Both the position numbers and the translations under genes were made by a program. A model generated the notes under the pieces. That model was given only the letters and a program-made list of their open reading frames with translations, did no database searches and was not told the origin of the DNA. A DNA stretch of 64,000 nt, taken from NCBI GenBank assembly GCA_913777025.1, contig CAJYQM010000016.1:17720-81719 (forward strand). Direction: 5' to 3'. The first letter of the stretch is position 1; the number at the start of each line of letters is the position of its first letter. This stretch comes from an uncultured Massilia sp. (GTDB taxonomy: Bacteria; Pseudomonadota; Gammaproteobacteria; Burkholderiales; Burkholderiaceae_D). This document shows, one piece after another, positions 1 through 9,442 of this stretch.

Positions 1-1
1 C

Positions 2-424
2 ACGGCGCGCTACTACACGCCCAAGGGCCGCTCGATCCAGGCGCTGGGCATCGTGCCCGACCTGAAAGTCGACGAAACCCCCGAAGGCGACGGCCTGAAC
101 GCGCTGCAGGTGCGCGAAGCCGACCTCGACCACCATCTGGAAAACGAGGGCGACAAGAGCAAGCCGGCCAGGCATGCCGCCGCCAAGGCGAAGCGCGACG
201 AGCTCGAGGAGGAGCAGCGCGCGCTGGCCCTGCTGAAGACTGCCAAGCCGCTCGAGTTCGGCGGCAAGGACGACTTCCAGCTGGCCCAGGCGATCAACCA
301 CTTCAAGGGTTTGCCGGTACGCCTGGCGAAACCCGATCCTGACGCCGACCAGGCCGCCCCGGCCAAGCTGCCGGGCGAGGAACAGAAGCCGCCCGAGCTC
401 AAGGGCGGCGCGCAGAAGAAGTAA
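2..424 (+). CDS. C-terminal part of S41 carboxy-terminal processing protease (CtpA-like), truncated at window start
   Basis: Open frame from base 2: TARYYTPKGRSIQALGIVPDLKV is typical of the S41/CtpA catalytic-domain C-terminus; stop at 422-424. Confidence 0.8.
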   Translation, partial: TARYYTPKGRSIQALGIVPDLKVDETPEGDGLNALQVREADLDHHLENEGDKSKPARHAAAKAKRDELEEEQRALALLKTAKPLEFGGKDDFQLAQAINHFKGLPVRLAKPDPDADQAAPAKLPGEEQKPPELKGGAQKK

Positions 425-435
425 GCACCTCCGAT

Positions 436-1188
436 ATGGACGACCGGCAACTGCTGCGCTACTCGCGCCACATCCTGCTCGACGAGGTCGGCATCGAAGG
501 CCAGCAGCGCGTCCTCGGCGCGCACGTGCTGGTGATCGGTGCCGGCGGCCTAGGCTCGCCGGCCGCCCTGTACCTGGCCGCCAGCGGCGTCGGCCGCATC
601 ACCCTGGTCGACGACGACGAAGTCGACCTCACCAACCTGCAGCGCCAGGTCATGCATACGACGGCACGCGTCGGCCAGCCGAAAGTCGAGTCCGGCCGCG
701 AGGCGCTGCGCCAGATCAATCCCGAGGTCGAGGTCGTCGCGCTGCGCGAACGCGCCGGGCCCGAACGGCTGGCGGAACTCGCAGTCTCGGCCGATGTCAT
801 ACTCGACTGCAGCGACAACTTCGCGACCCGCCATGCCGTCAACCGCGCCTGCGTGGCCGCGAAGGTCCCGCTGGTGGCCGGCGCCGTGATCCGCTTCGAC
901 GGCCAGGTCTCGGTGTTCGACGTGCGCGATCCCGCTTCACCCTGCTATGCCTGCCTGTTCCCGCCGGACAGCCGCTTCGAGGACGTGGCCTGCAGCACCA
1001 TGGGCGTGTTCGCGCCCCTGGTCGGCGTCATCGGCGCGGTGCAGGCGGCCGAGGCGCTCAAGCTGCTGGTGGGCATCCGGCCGTCGCTGGCCGGGCGCCT
1101 GCAAATGCTGGACGGACGCGCCATGGAATGGACCGAGGTCAAGGTGGCGCGCAATCCCGCCTGTCCGGTCTGTGGGGGGCGGGCCTGA
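436..1188 (+). CDS. moeB: ThiF/MoeB/HesA family adenylyltransferase
   Basis: GAGGLGSPAALYLAASGVG nucleotide-binding motif, DDDEVDLTNLQRQ, paired CYAC / CPVCG zinc cysteines. Confidence 0.88.
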   Translation: MDDRQLLRYSRHILLDEVGIEGQQRVLGAHVLVIGAGGLGSPAALYLAASGVGRITLVDDDEVDLTNLQRQVMHTTARVGQPKVESGREALRQINPEVEVVALRERAGPERLAELAVSADVILDCSDNFATRHAVNRACVAAKVPLVAGAVIRFDGQVSVFDVRDPASPCYACLFPPDSRFEDVACSTMGVFAPLVGVIGAVQAAEALKLLVGIRPSLAGRLQMLDGRAMEWTEVKVARNPACPVCGGRA

Positions 1189-1205
1189 CCGTCTGAAGGC
1201 GTGCG

Positions 1206-1240
1206 GGGGGCAGGCATCTGGCATAGAATGGCCTGCCCCC
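1206..1240 (+). terminator. Terminator-like hairpin downstream of moeB
   Basis: Perfect 10-bp arms GGGGGCAGGC ... GCCTGCCCCC; no clear T-tract. Confidence 0.5.
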
Positions 1241-1382
1241 GTATCAGAGGGTACAAGGCTGTAGAAGGTGTCATGCACAACAGGTTATCTTACAATTGGA
1301 AAAGCTTGTAAGGTGGCTTATTGTCATAAATCCGCCTTATACTAGTTCGTTTTCTCCGACCGTCATCCAAAGATAGAGCCTT

Positions 1383-1850
1383 ATGCAAAATGTTTCGCAA
1401 CGCTTGAAGCAGCCGCGGCAACATCGTCGCCAACGCGGTTTCACCCTCGTCGAGATCATGGTCGTCGTGGTCATCATCGGCATCCTCGGCGCGCTGGTCG
1501 TGCCCAAGCTGCTGGGCCGTACCGGCGAAGCCCGCGTCACCGCCGCCCGTACCGACATCTCGGCGCTGATGGCCGCACTCAAGCTGTACAAACTGGACAA
1601 CCAGCGCTATCCGACCACCGAGCAGGGACTGCAATCCCTGGTCCAGAAGCCGACCACCGGCCCGGCCGCCAACGGCTGGAAAGAGGGCGGCTACATCGAC
1701 AAGCTGCCGAAGGATCCGTGGGGCAACCCTTACCAGTACCTCCAGCCGAGCCTGCACGGCGCGGACGTCGACGTGTTCTCCCTGGGCGCGGACGGCCAGC
1801 CGGGCGGTACCGGCGAGGATGCGGACGTCGGTTCCTGGGACACCAAGTAA
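1383..1850 (+). CDS. gspG: Type II secretion major pseudopilin GspG
   Basis: Prepilin cleavage motif RGFTLVEIMVVVVIIGILGALVVPKLLGR and GspG C-terminal DPWGNPYQY. Confidence 0.95.
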   Translation: MQNVSQRLKQPRQHRRQRGFTLVEIMVVVVIIGILGALVVPKLLGRTGEARVTAARTDISALMAALKLYKLDNQRYPTTEQGLQSLVQKPTTGPAANGWKEGGYIDKLPKDPWGNPYQYLQPSLHGADVDVFSLGADGQPGGTGEDADVGSWDTK

Positions 1851-1884
1851 GCCGGACCGGGCCACGCCGAGGAGCGCCATTCCC

Positions 1885-2370
1885 ATGACCAGCCCAACGC
1901 GCGGCCTGCCGCGCCGTCCAGGCGGCTTCACCCTGGTGGAGATCATGGTCGTGATGGTCATCGTCGGCATCACGATCGGCATGGTGTCGCTGAACGCGAT
2001 CCCGAGCCCGCGCCAGGACCTGCAGGACGAAGCGCGCCGCCTGTCGCTGCTGCTGCAGCTGGCGCGCGACGAGGCGATCGTGCGCAACCGCCCGGTCACC
2101 TTCGAAGCGACCCCCGAGCGCTACCACTTCCTGGTGCGCAACGAAACGCGCTGGGAACCGATCAGAAGCGACGACATGCTGCGCGAGCGCGCCTTCCGCG
2201 ACGCGCCGCTGACCCTGCTGCTGGAACCGACCAGTGCCGGCACCGCCAATCCCCTGCGCATCACCTTCGGCCGCGAACCGGTCGACAAGCCCTTCGTGCT
2301 GAGCCTGGTCCGCGGCGACATCCGCGTCGCGATCCGGGCCGACGGCGTCGGGCATTTCACGGTCGAATGA
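1885..2370 (+). CDS. gspH: Type II secretion minor pseudopilin GspH
   Basis: GGFTLVEIMVVMVIVGITIGMVSLNA prepilin motif; position in operon; start trimmed from ORF 1819. Confidence 0.88.
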   Translation: MTSPTRGLPRRPGGFTLVEIMVVMVIVGITIGMVSLNAIPSPRQDLQDEARRLSLLLQLARDEAIVRNRPVTFEATPERYHFLVRNETRWEPIRSDDMLRERAFRDAPLTLLLEPTSAGTANPLRITFGREPVDKPFVLSLVRGDIRVAIRADGVGHFTVE

Positions 2371-2380
2371 ACTGGGACAA

Positions 2381-2794
2381 ATGAACATGTTCCGCCCACG
2401 CTCCCCTTGGCAACGCCAACGCCATCGACGCCGATGCGGTTTCACCCTGCTCGAAGTGCTGGTGGCACTGGTCATCGTCGGCACCGCGCTCGGCGCCGGC
2501 CTGCGCGCGGTGGGCAGCCTGAGCTCGAACAGCGCGGGCCTGCGCACCAACATGATGGCCACCTGGTCGGCCGAGAACCGCCTGGTGCAGATCCGCCTGG
2601 CCAGGCAGTTCCCGGAGGTCGGCAAGCGCAGCTTTGATTGCCCGCAAGGCGACCTCCACCTGGTGTGCCAGGAAGAAGTCATCGTCAGCCCGAACCCGCG
2701 CCTGCGCCGGGTCGAGGTGTCCGTGTTCGACATCGCGAATCCGAACCGGCGCATCGTCAAGCTGGTCCAGCTGGTGCTGAGGCCGCGGCCATGA
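2381..2794 (+). CDS. gspI: Type II secretion minor pseudopilin GspI
   Basis: CGFTLLEVLVALVIVGTALGAGLRAV prepilin motif; operon context. Confidence 0.9.
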   Translation: MNMFRPRSPWQRQRHRRRCGFTLLEVLVALVIVGTALGAGLRAVGSLSSNSAGLRTNMMATWSAENRLVQIRLARQFPEVGKRSFDCPQGDLHLVCQEEVIVSPNPRLRRVEVSVFDIANPNRRIVKLVQLVLRPRP

Positions 2795-3450
2795 GGCGGC
2801 CGCTGCATCCCCGCGCGCCGCATCCTCCCGGCTTTACGCTGGTCGAGCTGCTGGTGGCGATCAGCATCCTGGCCATCGTGGCCGTGCTCGGCTGGCGCGG
2901 GCTGGACGGCATCGTGCGCGCCCGTTCGGCCCTGACCGAGCAGATGGAAACCACGCGCGGCATGCAGCTGGCCTTCGCCCAGCTGCAGAGCGACTGCGAG
3001 CACATCGTCGAACCGGGCACCATCAACCAGCGCCCGCGCCTGCTGACCGGTACCGACCGCATTACGATGGTGCGCGAAGTCTTCACCGAAAACCAGCCGG
3101 CGCGCCTGCAGGTGGTGTCCTACCGCATCCTCGACGGCACGCTGGTGCGGCGCGAATCGAACGTCACCCGCGACCTGGCCCAGCTCGACGCGCTGTGGCA
3201 GGCCGCGATCACCAACGCCGACACCAGCGGCGGCGTGGCGCTGCAGGGTGGCCTGACCGGCATGCAGGTCCTGGTCTGGCAGAACGGCGGCTGGCGCCAG
3301 GCCGTCACCACCACCAACGCCAATGCGGCCCTGGTGCAGCAATCGACCGGCAGCACCCAGTCGCTGGACCCGACCGGCCTGCAGGTGGCGCTGGTGCAGC
3401 AGGGACAGGAAGTCCCGCTGAGCAAATTCTTCCTGCTGGGGGAACCATGA
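2791..3450 (+). CDS. gspJ: Type II secretion minor pseudopilin GspJ
   Basis: PGFTLVELLVAISILAIVAVLGWRGLDGI; ATGA overlap with gspI; start trimmed from ORF 2638. Confidence 0.9.
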   Translation: MRRPLHPRAPHPPGFTLVELLVAISILAIVAVLGWRGLDGIVRARSALTEQMETTRGMQLAFAQLQSDCEHIVEPGTINQRPRLLTGTDRITMVREVFTENQPARLQVVSYRILDGTLVRRESNVTRDLAQLDALWQAAITNADTSGGVALQGGLTGMQVLVWQNGGWRQAVTTTNANAALVQQSTGSTQSLDPTGLQVALVQQGQEVPLSKFFLLGEP

Positions 3451-4526
3451 AACCGGACCGCACGATGGCGCCGGCGCGCATCCTGCGCCGCGCGCGCGAA
3501 CGCGGCGTCGCCGTGATCACCGCGCTGCTGCTCACCACGCTGGCTGTGGCGATCGTCGCCAGCCTGTTCTGGCAGCAGCAGGTGCAGGTGCGCTCGATGG
3601 AAAACCAGCGCTTGCACCTGCAGACCAAGTGGATCCTGCGCGGCGCCCTCGACTGGGCGACGCTGGTGCTGGACACCTTCAACAACGCACCCTACACGAG
3701 CCTGGACCAGGCCTGGGCCACGCCGCTGGCGGAAACCCGGCTCGACCAGTACATCGAGCGCGAGCGGATCGTTGGAGAAAATTTCGATGCGACCCTGTCC
3801 GGTAACGTTACTGACGCATGCTCGCGTTACAATTTGACCAATCTTGCCGCCAGCCGCCAGCCGGATGCGGACCAGATCGCGCTGTTCGGCCGCCTGCTGC
3901 GCAATTTGCAGCTGCAGGAAACGCTGGCCAGCCGGGTCGCGAGTTTTGTCGCGGCCAGCCAGACGGTGCAGGCGACGCCGGAGAACGGGCAGGGGCCCGA
4001 TGGCGGAACCGGTACGGGAACTGGCACCGGCACCGGCACCGGCACCGGCACCGGCACCGGCACGCCCGGCGGCAGCATTGCGCCGGCGGGCGCGAACGCG
4101 GTCTCGGGTTCGCCGATGAAGCTGCTGCAGGTCGATGATTTGCTGTCGGTGCCGGGCTTCACGCCGGAAATCGTCGAGCGCCTGCGGCCGTTCGTGATCG
4201 TGCTGCCGCAAAAGAGCGAGATCAATGTGAACACGGCATCGCCCGAAGTGCTGGCGGCGCTGGTGCCGAACATGTCGGTGTCGGAAGCGAATTCGCTGGT
4301 GGCGCGGCGCAAGCAGGTGCCCTGGCGCGACATCAGCTACTTCTCGAGAGAGGTGGGCGAGACCCGGCCGCTGGCGCCGAATTCGGCCGGTGTGAAGAGC
4401 GACTGGTTCCTGGTGGCCAGCCGCATTCGCCTGGACCGGGCGGCGCTCGATGCCGAGGCGCTGGTCCAGCGCGGCTCGGCATTGACGGGTACCGGTACCA
4501 GGGTGGTCTGGATTCGCCAGAATTAA
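3447..4526 (+). CDS. gspK: Type II secretion minor pseudopilin GspK
   Basis: RGVAVITALLLTTLAVAIVASLFWQQQ and INVNTASPEVLAAL; ATGA overlap with gspJ; start trimmed from ORF 3195. Confidence 0.92.
   Translation: MKPDRTMAPARILRRARERGVAVITALLLTTLAVAIVASLFWQQQVQVRSMENQRLHLQTKWILRGALDWATLVLDTFNNAPYTSLDQAWATPLAETRLDQYIERERIVGENFDATLSGNVTDACSRYNLTNLAASRQPDADQIALFGRLLRNLQLQETLASRVASFVAASQTVQATPENGQGPDGGTGTGTGTGTGTGTGTGTGTPGGSIAPAGANAVSGSPMKLLQVDDLLSVPGFTPEIVERLRPFVIVLPQKSEINVNTASPEVLAALVPNMSVSEANSLVARRKQVPWRDISYFSREVGETRPLAPNSAGVKSDWFLVASRIRLDRAALDAEALVQRGSALTGTGTRVVWIRQN
4023..4064 (+). repeat. In-frame hexanucleotide microsatellite in gspK, (GGCACC)6 GGCACG
   Basis: Seven consecutive 6-bp units read directly; encodes a (GT)n run between GGTGTGT and PGG. 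Confidence 0.9.
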
Positions 4527-4566
4527 GAACAAGAGCAAGACAGCAAGATCAAGAAAGCGAGACGGT

Positions 4567-5778
4567 TTGACTACACTTTATATCCGGCATCCCGCCCGCG
4601 CGGAAGGCGAACATGCGCTGAGCCGCTTCGCCCTGGTCAATGACGGCGGCGTCATCGAGCAGCAGGGCGAGGGACCGCTGCGCAACCTGGGCGACCTGGT
4701 CGGCACCAGCCGCCGCGTCGTGCTGCTGCTGGCCGCCACCGACGTGACCCTGTTGTCGGTGCAGGCGCCGCCGCTGTCCGGGGCGCGCCTGAAGGCCGCG
4801 CTGCCGGGGCTGGTCGAAGAACACATCCTGGGCGACCCGCTCGATTCGGTGCTGGTGGCCGCGCCCGAGCAGCCGGACGGCACCCGCCCGATCGCGGTGG
4901 CCGACCGCGACTGGCTGGAAGCCATCGTGCGTGCCCTGCTGGCCCAGGGCGCGCGCGCCGTCGCCGCCATTCCCGCCCAATTGTGCCTGCCGCTGCAGCC
5001 GGGCAGCGTCGCCGCCGCCATCGAAGGCGCCGAGCTGACCCTGCGCCAGGGCCTGTTCCAAGGCTTTGGCCTGGCCCTCGAGGCCACGCCTTCGGTCGTG
5101 CTGCAGACCGCGCGCGCCTTTTCCGGCGACGCCCCGCTGGTGCTGTACGTGCCGCCCGCCCGGATGGGCGAATACCAGGTGCTGGTCCAGGAAGCCGGGC
5201 CCGGTATCACGCTCGAGGCCGACGACTGGGCGCACTGGATCGCCGCCTCGCGCAGCACGGCGCTCGACCTGGTCGGCGGCCTGGGCGCGGCCGGCAGCCC
5301 GATACGCGACTGGCGCCGCTGGCGCTGGCCGATCCGCCTGGCCGGCCTGGCGGTCGCGGTCAACCTGATCGGCCTGAACGTCGACTGGCTGCGCCTGAAG
5401 CGCGAAGCCGACACCGTGCGCCAGTCGATGATCCAGACCTATCGCCAGGTGTATCCGAACGAGACCACGATCCTCGATCCGGTGCTGCAGATGCGCCAGC
5501 ACATCGCGCGTGCGCGCGCCGGCAGCGGCGAGGTCGCGCCCGACGAATTCACCTGGCTGGCGACCGCGCTCGGCGATGCAGCACAATCCAGCGGACGCCA
5601 ACCTAGTATTACATCAATTGAATACCGCGAACGCGCGTTGTCGGTCAAAGTCAAACCAGAAACGGCCGACCCCGGTCTGACCGGGCAGCTGCGCACCGCG
5701 CTGGCCGCGCGTGGGCTCAGCCTGCAGGAAACCGCGCCGGGCAGCTGGGTCATCCGCAGCACAGGAGCCACACAATGA
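4567..5778 (+). CDS. gspL: Type II secretion GspL (TTG start)
   Basis: Operon position; N-terminal cytoplasmic actin-like region, single TM (RLAGLAVAVNLIGLNV) and periplasmic domain. Confidence 0.88.
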   Translation: MTTLYIRHPARAEGEHALSRFALVNDGGVIEQQGEGPLRNLGDLVGTSRRVVLLLAATDVTLLSVQAPPLSGARLKAALPGLVEEHILGDPLDSVLVAAPEQPDGTRPIAVADRDWLEAIVRALLAQGARAVAAIPAQLCLPLQPGSVAAAIEGAELTLRQGLFQGFGLALEATPSVVLQTARAFSGDAPLVLYVPPARMGEYQVLVQEAGPGITLEADDWAHWIAASRSTALDLVGGLGAAGSPIRDWRRWRWPIRLAGLAVAVNLIGLNVDWLRLKREADTVRQSMIQTYRQVYPNETTILDPVLQMRQHIARARAGSGEVAPDEFTWLATALGDAAQSSGRQPSITSIEYRERALSVKVKPETADPGLTGQLRTALAARGLSLQETAPGSWVIRSTGATQ

Positions 5779-6293
5779 GCCTTGCCACCACCATCGCCCA
5801 GTACCGCGAGCGTGCCAACACGCTCTGGCTCGCGCGCACCGAGCAGGAGCGGCGTTTCCTGGCCGTGGGCGGCGCCGTCGTGCTGCTGGCCCTGCTGTAC
5901 CTGCTGCTGGTCGATCCCGCCGTCGAGGGGCGTGCCCAGCTGAACCGCCAGCTGCCCCAGCTGCGCCAGCAGGCCGCCGAACTGCAGGCCATGGCCCAGG
6001 AAGCTTCCAGCCTGGCCCGCGCGCCCAGCACGCAAGTCGCGCCGCTGAGCCGCGAAGCCGTCGATGCCAGCCTGAACGGCCGCGGCCTGAAACCGCAATC
6101 GCTGTCGATGACCGCCGACTACATCAAGCTGCAGTTGAATAACGTCCCGTTCGCCGGGCTGGCCGCCTGGCTCGACGAGCAGCGCCGCGCCAACCGCGTG
6201 CTGGTGCAGGACGCCGTCGTCACCGCCTTGCCGGTCGCCGGCCAGGTCGATGCCAACCTGACGCTGCGTCAGAACACCGGCGCGGCCCAATGA
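5775..6293 (+). CDS. gspM: Type II secretion GspM
   Basis: Short N-term, single TM, operon position, ATGA overlap with gspL. Confidence 0.88.
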   Translation: MSLATTIAQYRERANTLWLARTEQERRFLAVGGAVVLLALLYLLLVDPAVEGRAQLNRQLPQLRQQAAELQAMAQEASSLARAPSTQVAPLSREAVDASLNGRGLKPQSLSMTADYIKLQLNNVPFAGLAAWLDEQRRANRVLVQDAVVTALPVAGQVDANLTLRQNTGAAQ

Positions 6294-7063
6294 AGCGGGC
6301 GGTCCTGTGGGGCGCGCTGGTCGCGCTGGCGGTGCTCGTGACGATCCTGGCTTTCCTGCCGGCGGCCTGGCTGGGGCCGATGGTCGAACGCCAGACCGGC
6401 GGCCGTTTGACTCTGGGGGATGCGCAAGGTACGCTGTGGCGCGGCTCAGCCTTCGTGGGTGGCGCGCCGGGCGAGGGTGGGGCGGTCACGCCATTGCTGC
6501 CGGGACGTTTTTCCTGGCGCTTGTCGCCCCTGGTGCTGTTCGGCCAGGTCAGCATGGACCTGGCCAACGACCAGGCGCTGGCCCAGCCGGTGCGCATCAC
6601 CGGCAGCTGGTCGCAATGGCAGGTCAGCGCCGGCGAACTCCTGCTGCCGGCCGAGGGCCTGTCCGGGCTGGGTGCGCCGTTGAACACGCTGGCGCCGTCG
6701 GGCGTCATCAAGCTGTCGTGGAATTTGCTGGACATCGCGCGCCAGGGGCAAATGGTGGCGGTGAGCGGGCGTACGGTGCTGTCCCTGAGCGACATGGGGT
6801 CGCGCATGAGCCCGATCAAACCGCTGGGCAGCTACGAGATGGCCATGGACTGGCGCGGCCAGCAGGCCGACCTGGGCCTGCGTACCGTCCGCGGCGCGCT
6901 GCTGCTGTCCGGAAACGGTGCACTGGAAAATGGCCGCCTGCGCTTCTCGGGACAAGCCTCGGCCGCCGAAGGATATGAAGACACGCTGGGCAACCTGCTC
7001 AACCTGCTGGGCCAGCGCCGAATGGTCAACGGCAAGAACATAATCGCATTAGAGTTCAGATAA
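6290..7063 (+). CDS. gspN: Type II secretion GspN
   Basis: N-terminal TM and GspN-like periplasmic region; ATGA overlap with gspM. Confidence 0.85.
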   Translation: MKRAVLWGALVALAVLVTILAFLPAAWLGPMVERQTGGRLTLGDAQGTLWRGSAFVGGAPGEGGAVTPLLPGRFSWRLSPLVLFGQVSMDLANDQALAQPVRITGSWSQWQVSAGELLLPAEGLSGLGAPLNTLAPSGVIKLSWNLLDIARQGQMVAVSGRTVLSLSDMGSRMSPIKPLGSYEMAMDWRGQQADLGLRTVRGALLLSGNGALENGRLRFSGQASAAEGYEDTLGNLLNLLGQRRMVNGKNIIALEFR

Positions 7064-9396
7064 TGAAAAATAATTCCGGTAGCACCCTGCCAACCCCGAC
7101 GCTGCGCCGTATCGCGGCCAGCGTCATGCTGTGCTGCGCCGTGGCCACGGCAGTCCCGCCCGTGCCCGCCTTCGCCCAGGAAGGCAACGGCGCGGCGCTC
7201 AACTTCGTCAACGCCGACATGGAATCGGTGATCAAGGCGGTCGGCCACTATACCGGCATGACCTTCATCATCGACCCGCGCGTGAAAGGCACGCTGACCC
7301 TGGTCTCGGAGCGCACGCTGACCAAGGCCCAGGCCTTCTCGCTGCTGACCTCGGCGCTGCGCCTGCAGGGTTACGCGGTCGTCACCGGCGACGGTTTCGC
7401 CAAGGTGGTGCCGGAAGCGGAAGCCAAGCTGCAATCCTCGCCGACCCAGATCGGCACCGGCGGTTCGCGCGCGCGCGGCGACCAGGTCGCGACCCAGGTC
7501 TACCGCCTGCAGCATGAATCGGCGCCCAACCTGGTGGCCGTGCTGCGCCCGCTGATCTCGCCCAACAACTCGATCATGGCCGACCCGGGCAACAACAGCG
7601 TGGTGATCACCGACTACGCCGACAACCTGCGCCGCCTGTCGAAGATCATCGCCGCGCTGGACTCGCCGGCCACGGGCGACCTCGACGTGATCCCGATCCG
7701 CAACGGCATCGCCAGCGACGTCGCGACCCTGGTCACGCGCCTGCTGGAGCCGGGCGCCGGCGGCGACGCCGGCCGCGTCACCGTGCTGGCCGACGCCCGC
7801 ACCAACTCGGTGGTGGTGCGCGCGCCGTCGCAGGCGCGCGCCAACATGGCCAAGAACCTGATCGCCAAGCTCGACCAGCCGACCACCGAGCTGGGCAACA
7901 TCCACGTGGTCTACCTCAAGAATGCCGACGCCAGCAAGGTCGCCCAGACCCTGCGCGCGGTGGTGTCCCAGGATGCGTCGGCGGTGCCGGTGCAGCAGCA
8001 GGGCACCGCGGGCGGCTCGATCCAGTCCGGCACCACGGGCGGGACCGGCACCGGCACCGGTACGCTCGGCGGCAACCAGCAGCAGAACAGCATCGGCGCC
8101 GGCGGCACCGGCGGCACCTTCGGCCAGCAGAGCCAGGCCACGGCCGGCGGCGCGGGCGGCGGCCAGGGCTCCGGCTTCATCCAGGCCGACGCCTCGACCA
8201 ACAGCCTGATCATCACCGCGCCGGACGCGCTCTACCGCAACCTGCGTTCCGTCATCGACCAGCTCGACGTGCGCCGCGCCCAGGTCTACATCGAGGCGCT
8301 GGTGGTCGAGGTCAACGCGGCCAAGGCCTCCGAATTCGGCGTCCAGTGGGTCGGCCTGACCGGCAACGACGCCAGCCGCTACCGCGTGGGCGGCCTGCAG
8401 TCGTTCGCGTCGAACAGCTCGAACAACATCATCAACCTGGCGGCGGCCGCGCAGAGCGGCCTGACCGGCGCCAACGGCGCCAGCCTGCCGACGCTGGGCG
8501 GCCTGTCGATCGGCCTGTTCCGCCAGGTAAACGGCCAGCTCGGCCTGGGCGCGATCGCGCATGCCCTTGAAACCGACGGCGACACCAACATCTTGTCCAC
8601 GCCGAACATCATCACGCTGGACAACGAACTGGCAACGATCAAGGTCGGCCAGAACATCCCGATCCTGACCGGCTCGTTCACCACCAACTCCAGCGGTTCG
8701 AGCAACCCGTTCCAGACGATCGACCGCAAGGATATCGGCCTGCTGCTGAAAGTGCGCCCGCAGATTTCCGAAGGGGGTACGATCAAGATGGCGATCTACC
8801 ACGAGAACTCGGGCATCGACAATTCCGTCGCGTCGACCTCGGGCATCGTGACCACCGTTCGCGCGATCGAGAACAACATCATCGCCGACGATGGCCAGGT
8901 CGTCGTACTCGGTGGCCTGATCTCGGACGACGAGAACCACAACGAAGAAGGCGTGCATGGCCTGGCCGACATCCCGGTCATCGGCAACTTGTTCAAGTAC
9001 CGCACCCGGACTCGTACCAAACGCAACCTGATGGTCTTCCTGCGTCCGATCATCATCCGCAGCAAGGAACAGAACGCCAGCATCTCGATGGACCGTTACG
9101 ACTACATGCGCGCAGCGGGCGCGGAGGCCCAGCCGAACGACGACAGCGTCCTGCTGCGCAATCTCGGCGCCCCGATCCTGCCGCAGCTGACCAATGGCCA
9201 GCCGCCGGTGAACAACGGCATGATGGCCACGGTGCCGCCTCCGGCGCCGGTCGCGCCGCGTCCGGGCCAGGCCACCGGTGCCGGTACCGCGCAGCCGCAG
9301 GCCTCCGGCCAGCGCGACAGCCGCCCGGCCCAGCCGGTCGTCGTGTCGCCGAGCGGCAACGCGTACCGGCCGGCGACCCCGACGCAGCAGAACTGA
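7063..9396 (+). CDS. gspD: Type II secretion outer-membrane secretin GspD
   Basis: Signal peptide, repeated N-domains, secretin core ALETDGDTNILSTPNIITLDNELATIKVGQNIPILTG and VVLGGLISDD. Confidence 0.96.
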   Translation: MKNNSGSTLPTPTLRRIAASVMLCCAVATAVPPVPAFAQEGNGAALNFVNADMESVIKAVGHYTGMTFIIDPRVKGTLTLVSERTLTKAQAFSLLTSALRLQGYAVVTGDGFAKVVPEAEAKLQSSPTQIGTGGSRARGDQVATQVYRLQHESAPNLVAVLRPLISPNNSIMADPGNNSVVITDYADNLRRLSKIIAALDSPATGDLDVIPIRNGIASDVATLVTRLLEPGAGGDAGRVTVLADARTNSVVVRAPSQARANMAKNLIAKLDQPTTELGNIHVVYLKNADASKVAQTLRAVVSQDASAVPVQQQGTAGGSIQSGTTGGTGTGTGTLGGNQQQNSIGAGGTGGTFGQQSQATAGGAGGGQGSGFIQADASTNSLIITAPDALYRNLRSVIDQLDVRRAQVYIEALVVEVNAAKASEFGVQWVGLTGNDASRYRVGGLQSFASNSSNNIINLAAAAQSGLTGANGASLPTLGGLSIGLFRQVNGQLGLGAIAHALETDGDTNILSTPNIITLDNELATIKVGQNIPILTGSFTTNSSGSSNPFQTIDRKDIGLLLKVRPQISEGGTIKMAIYHENSGIDNSVASTSGIVTTVRAIENNIIADDGQVVVLGGLISDDENHNEEGVHGLADIPVIGNLFKYRTRTRTKRNLMVFLRPIIIRSKEQNASISMDRYDYMRAAGAEAQPNDDSVLLRNLGAPILPQLTNGQPPVNNGMMATVPPPAPVAPRPGQATGAGTAQPQASGQRDSRPAQPVVVSPSGNAYRPATPTQQN

Positions 9397-9442
9397 GCAG
9401 AACTGAGCAGCATTGAGCTCGACCGAGCAGAACCGAGGAATC

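Noticed and set aside
1579-3342. 587-aa minus-strand ORF
   Set aside because: Antisense to pseudopilin genes; high-GC artefact
4003-4067. Short repeat as CRISPR
   Set aside because: Contiguous 6-bp units without spacers inside a coding frame
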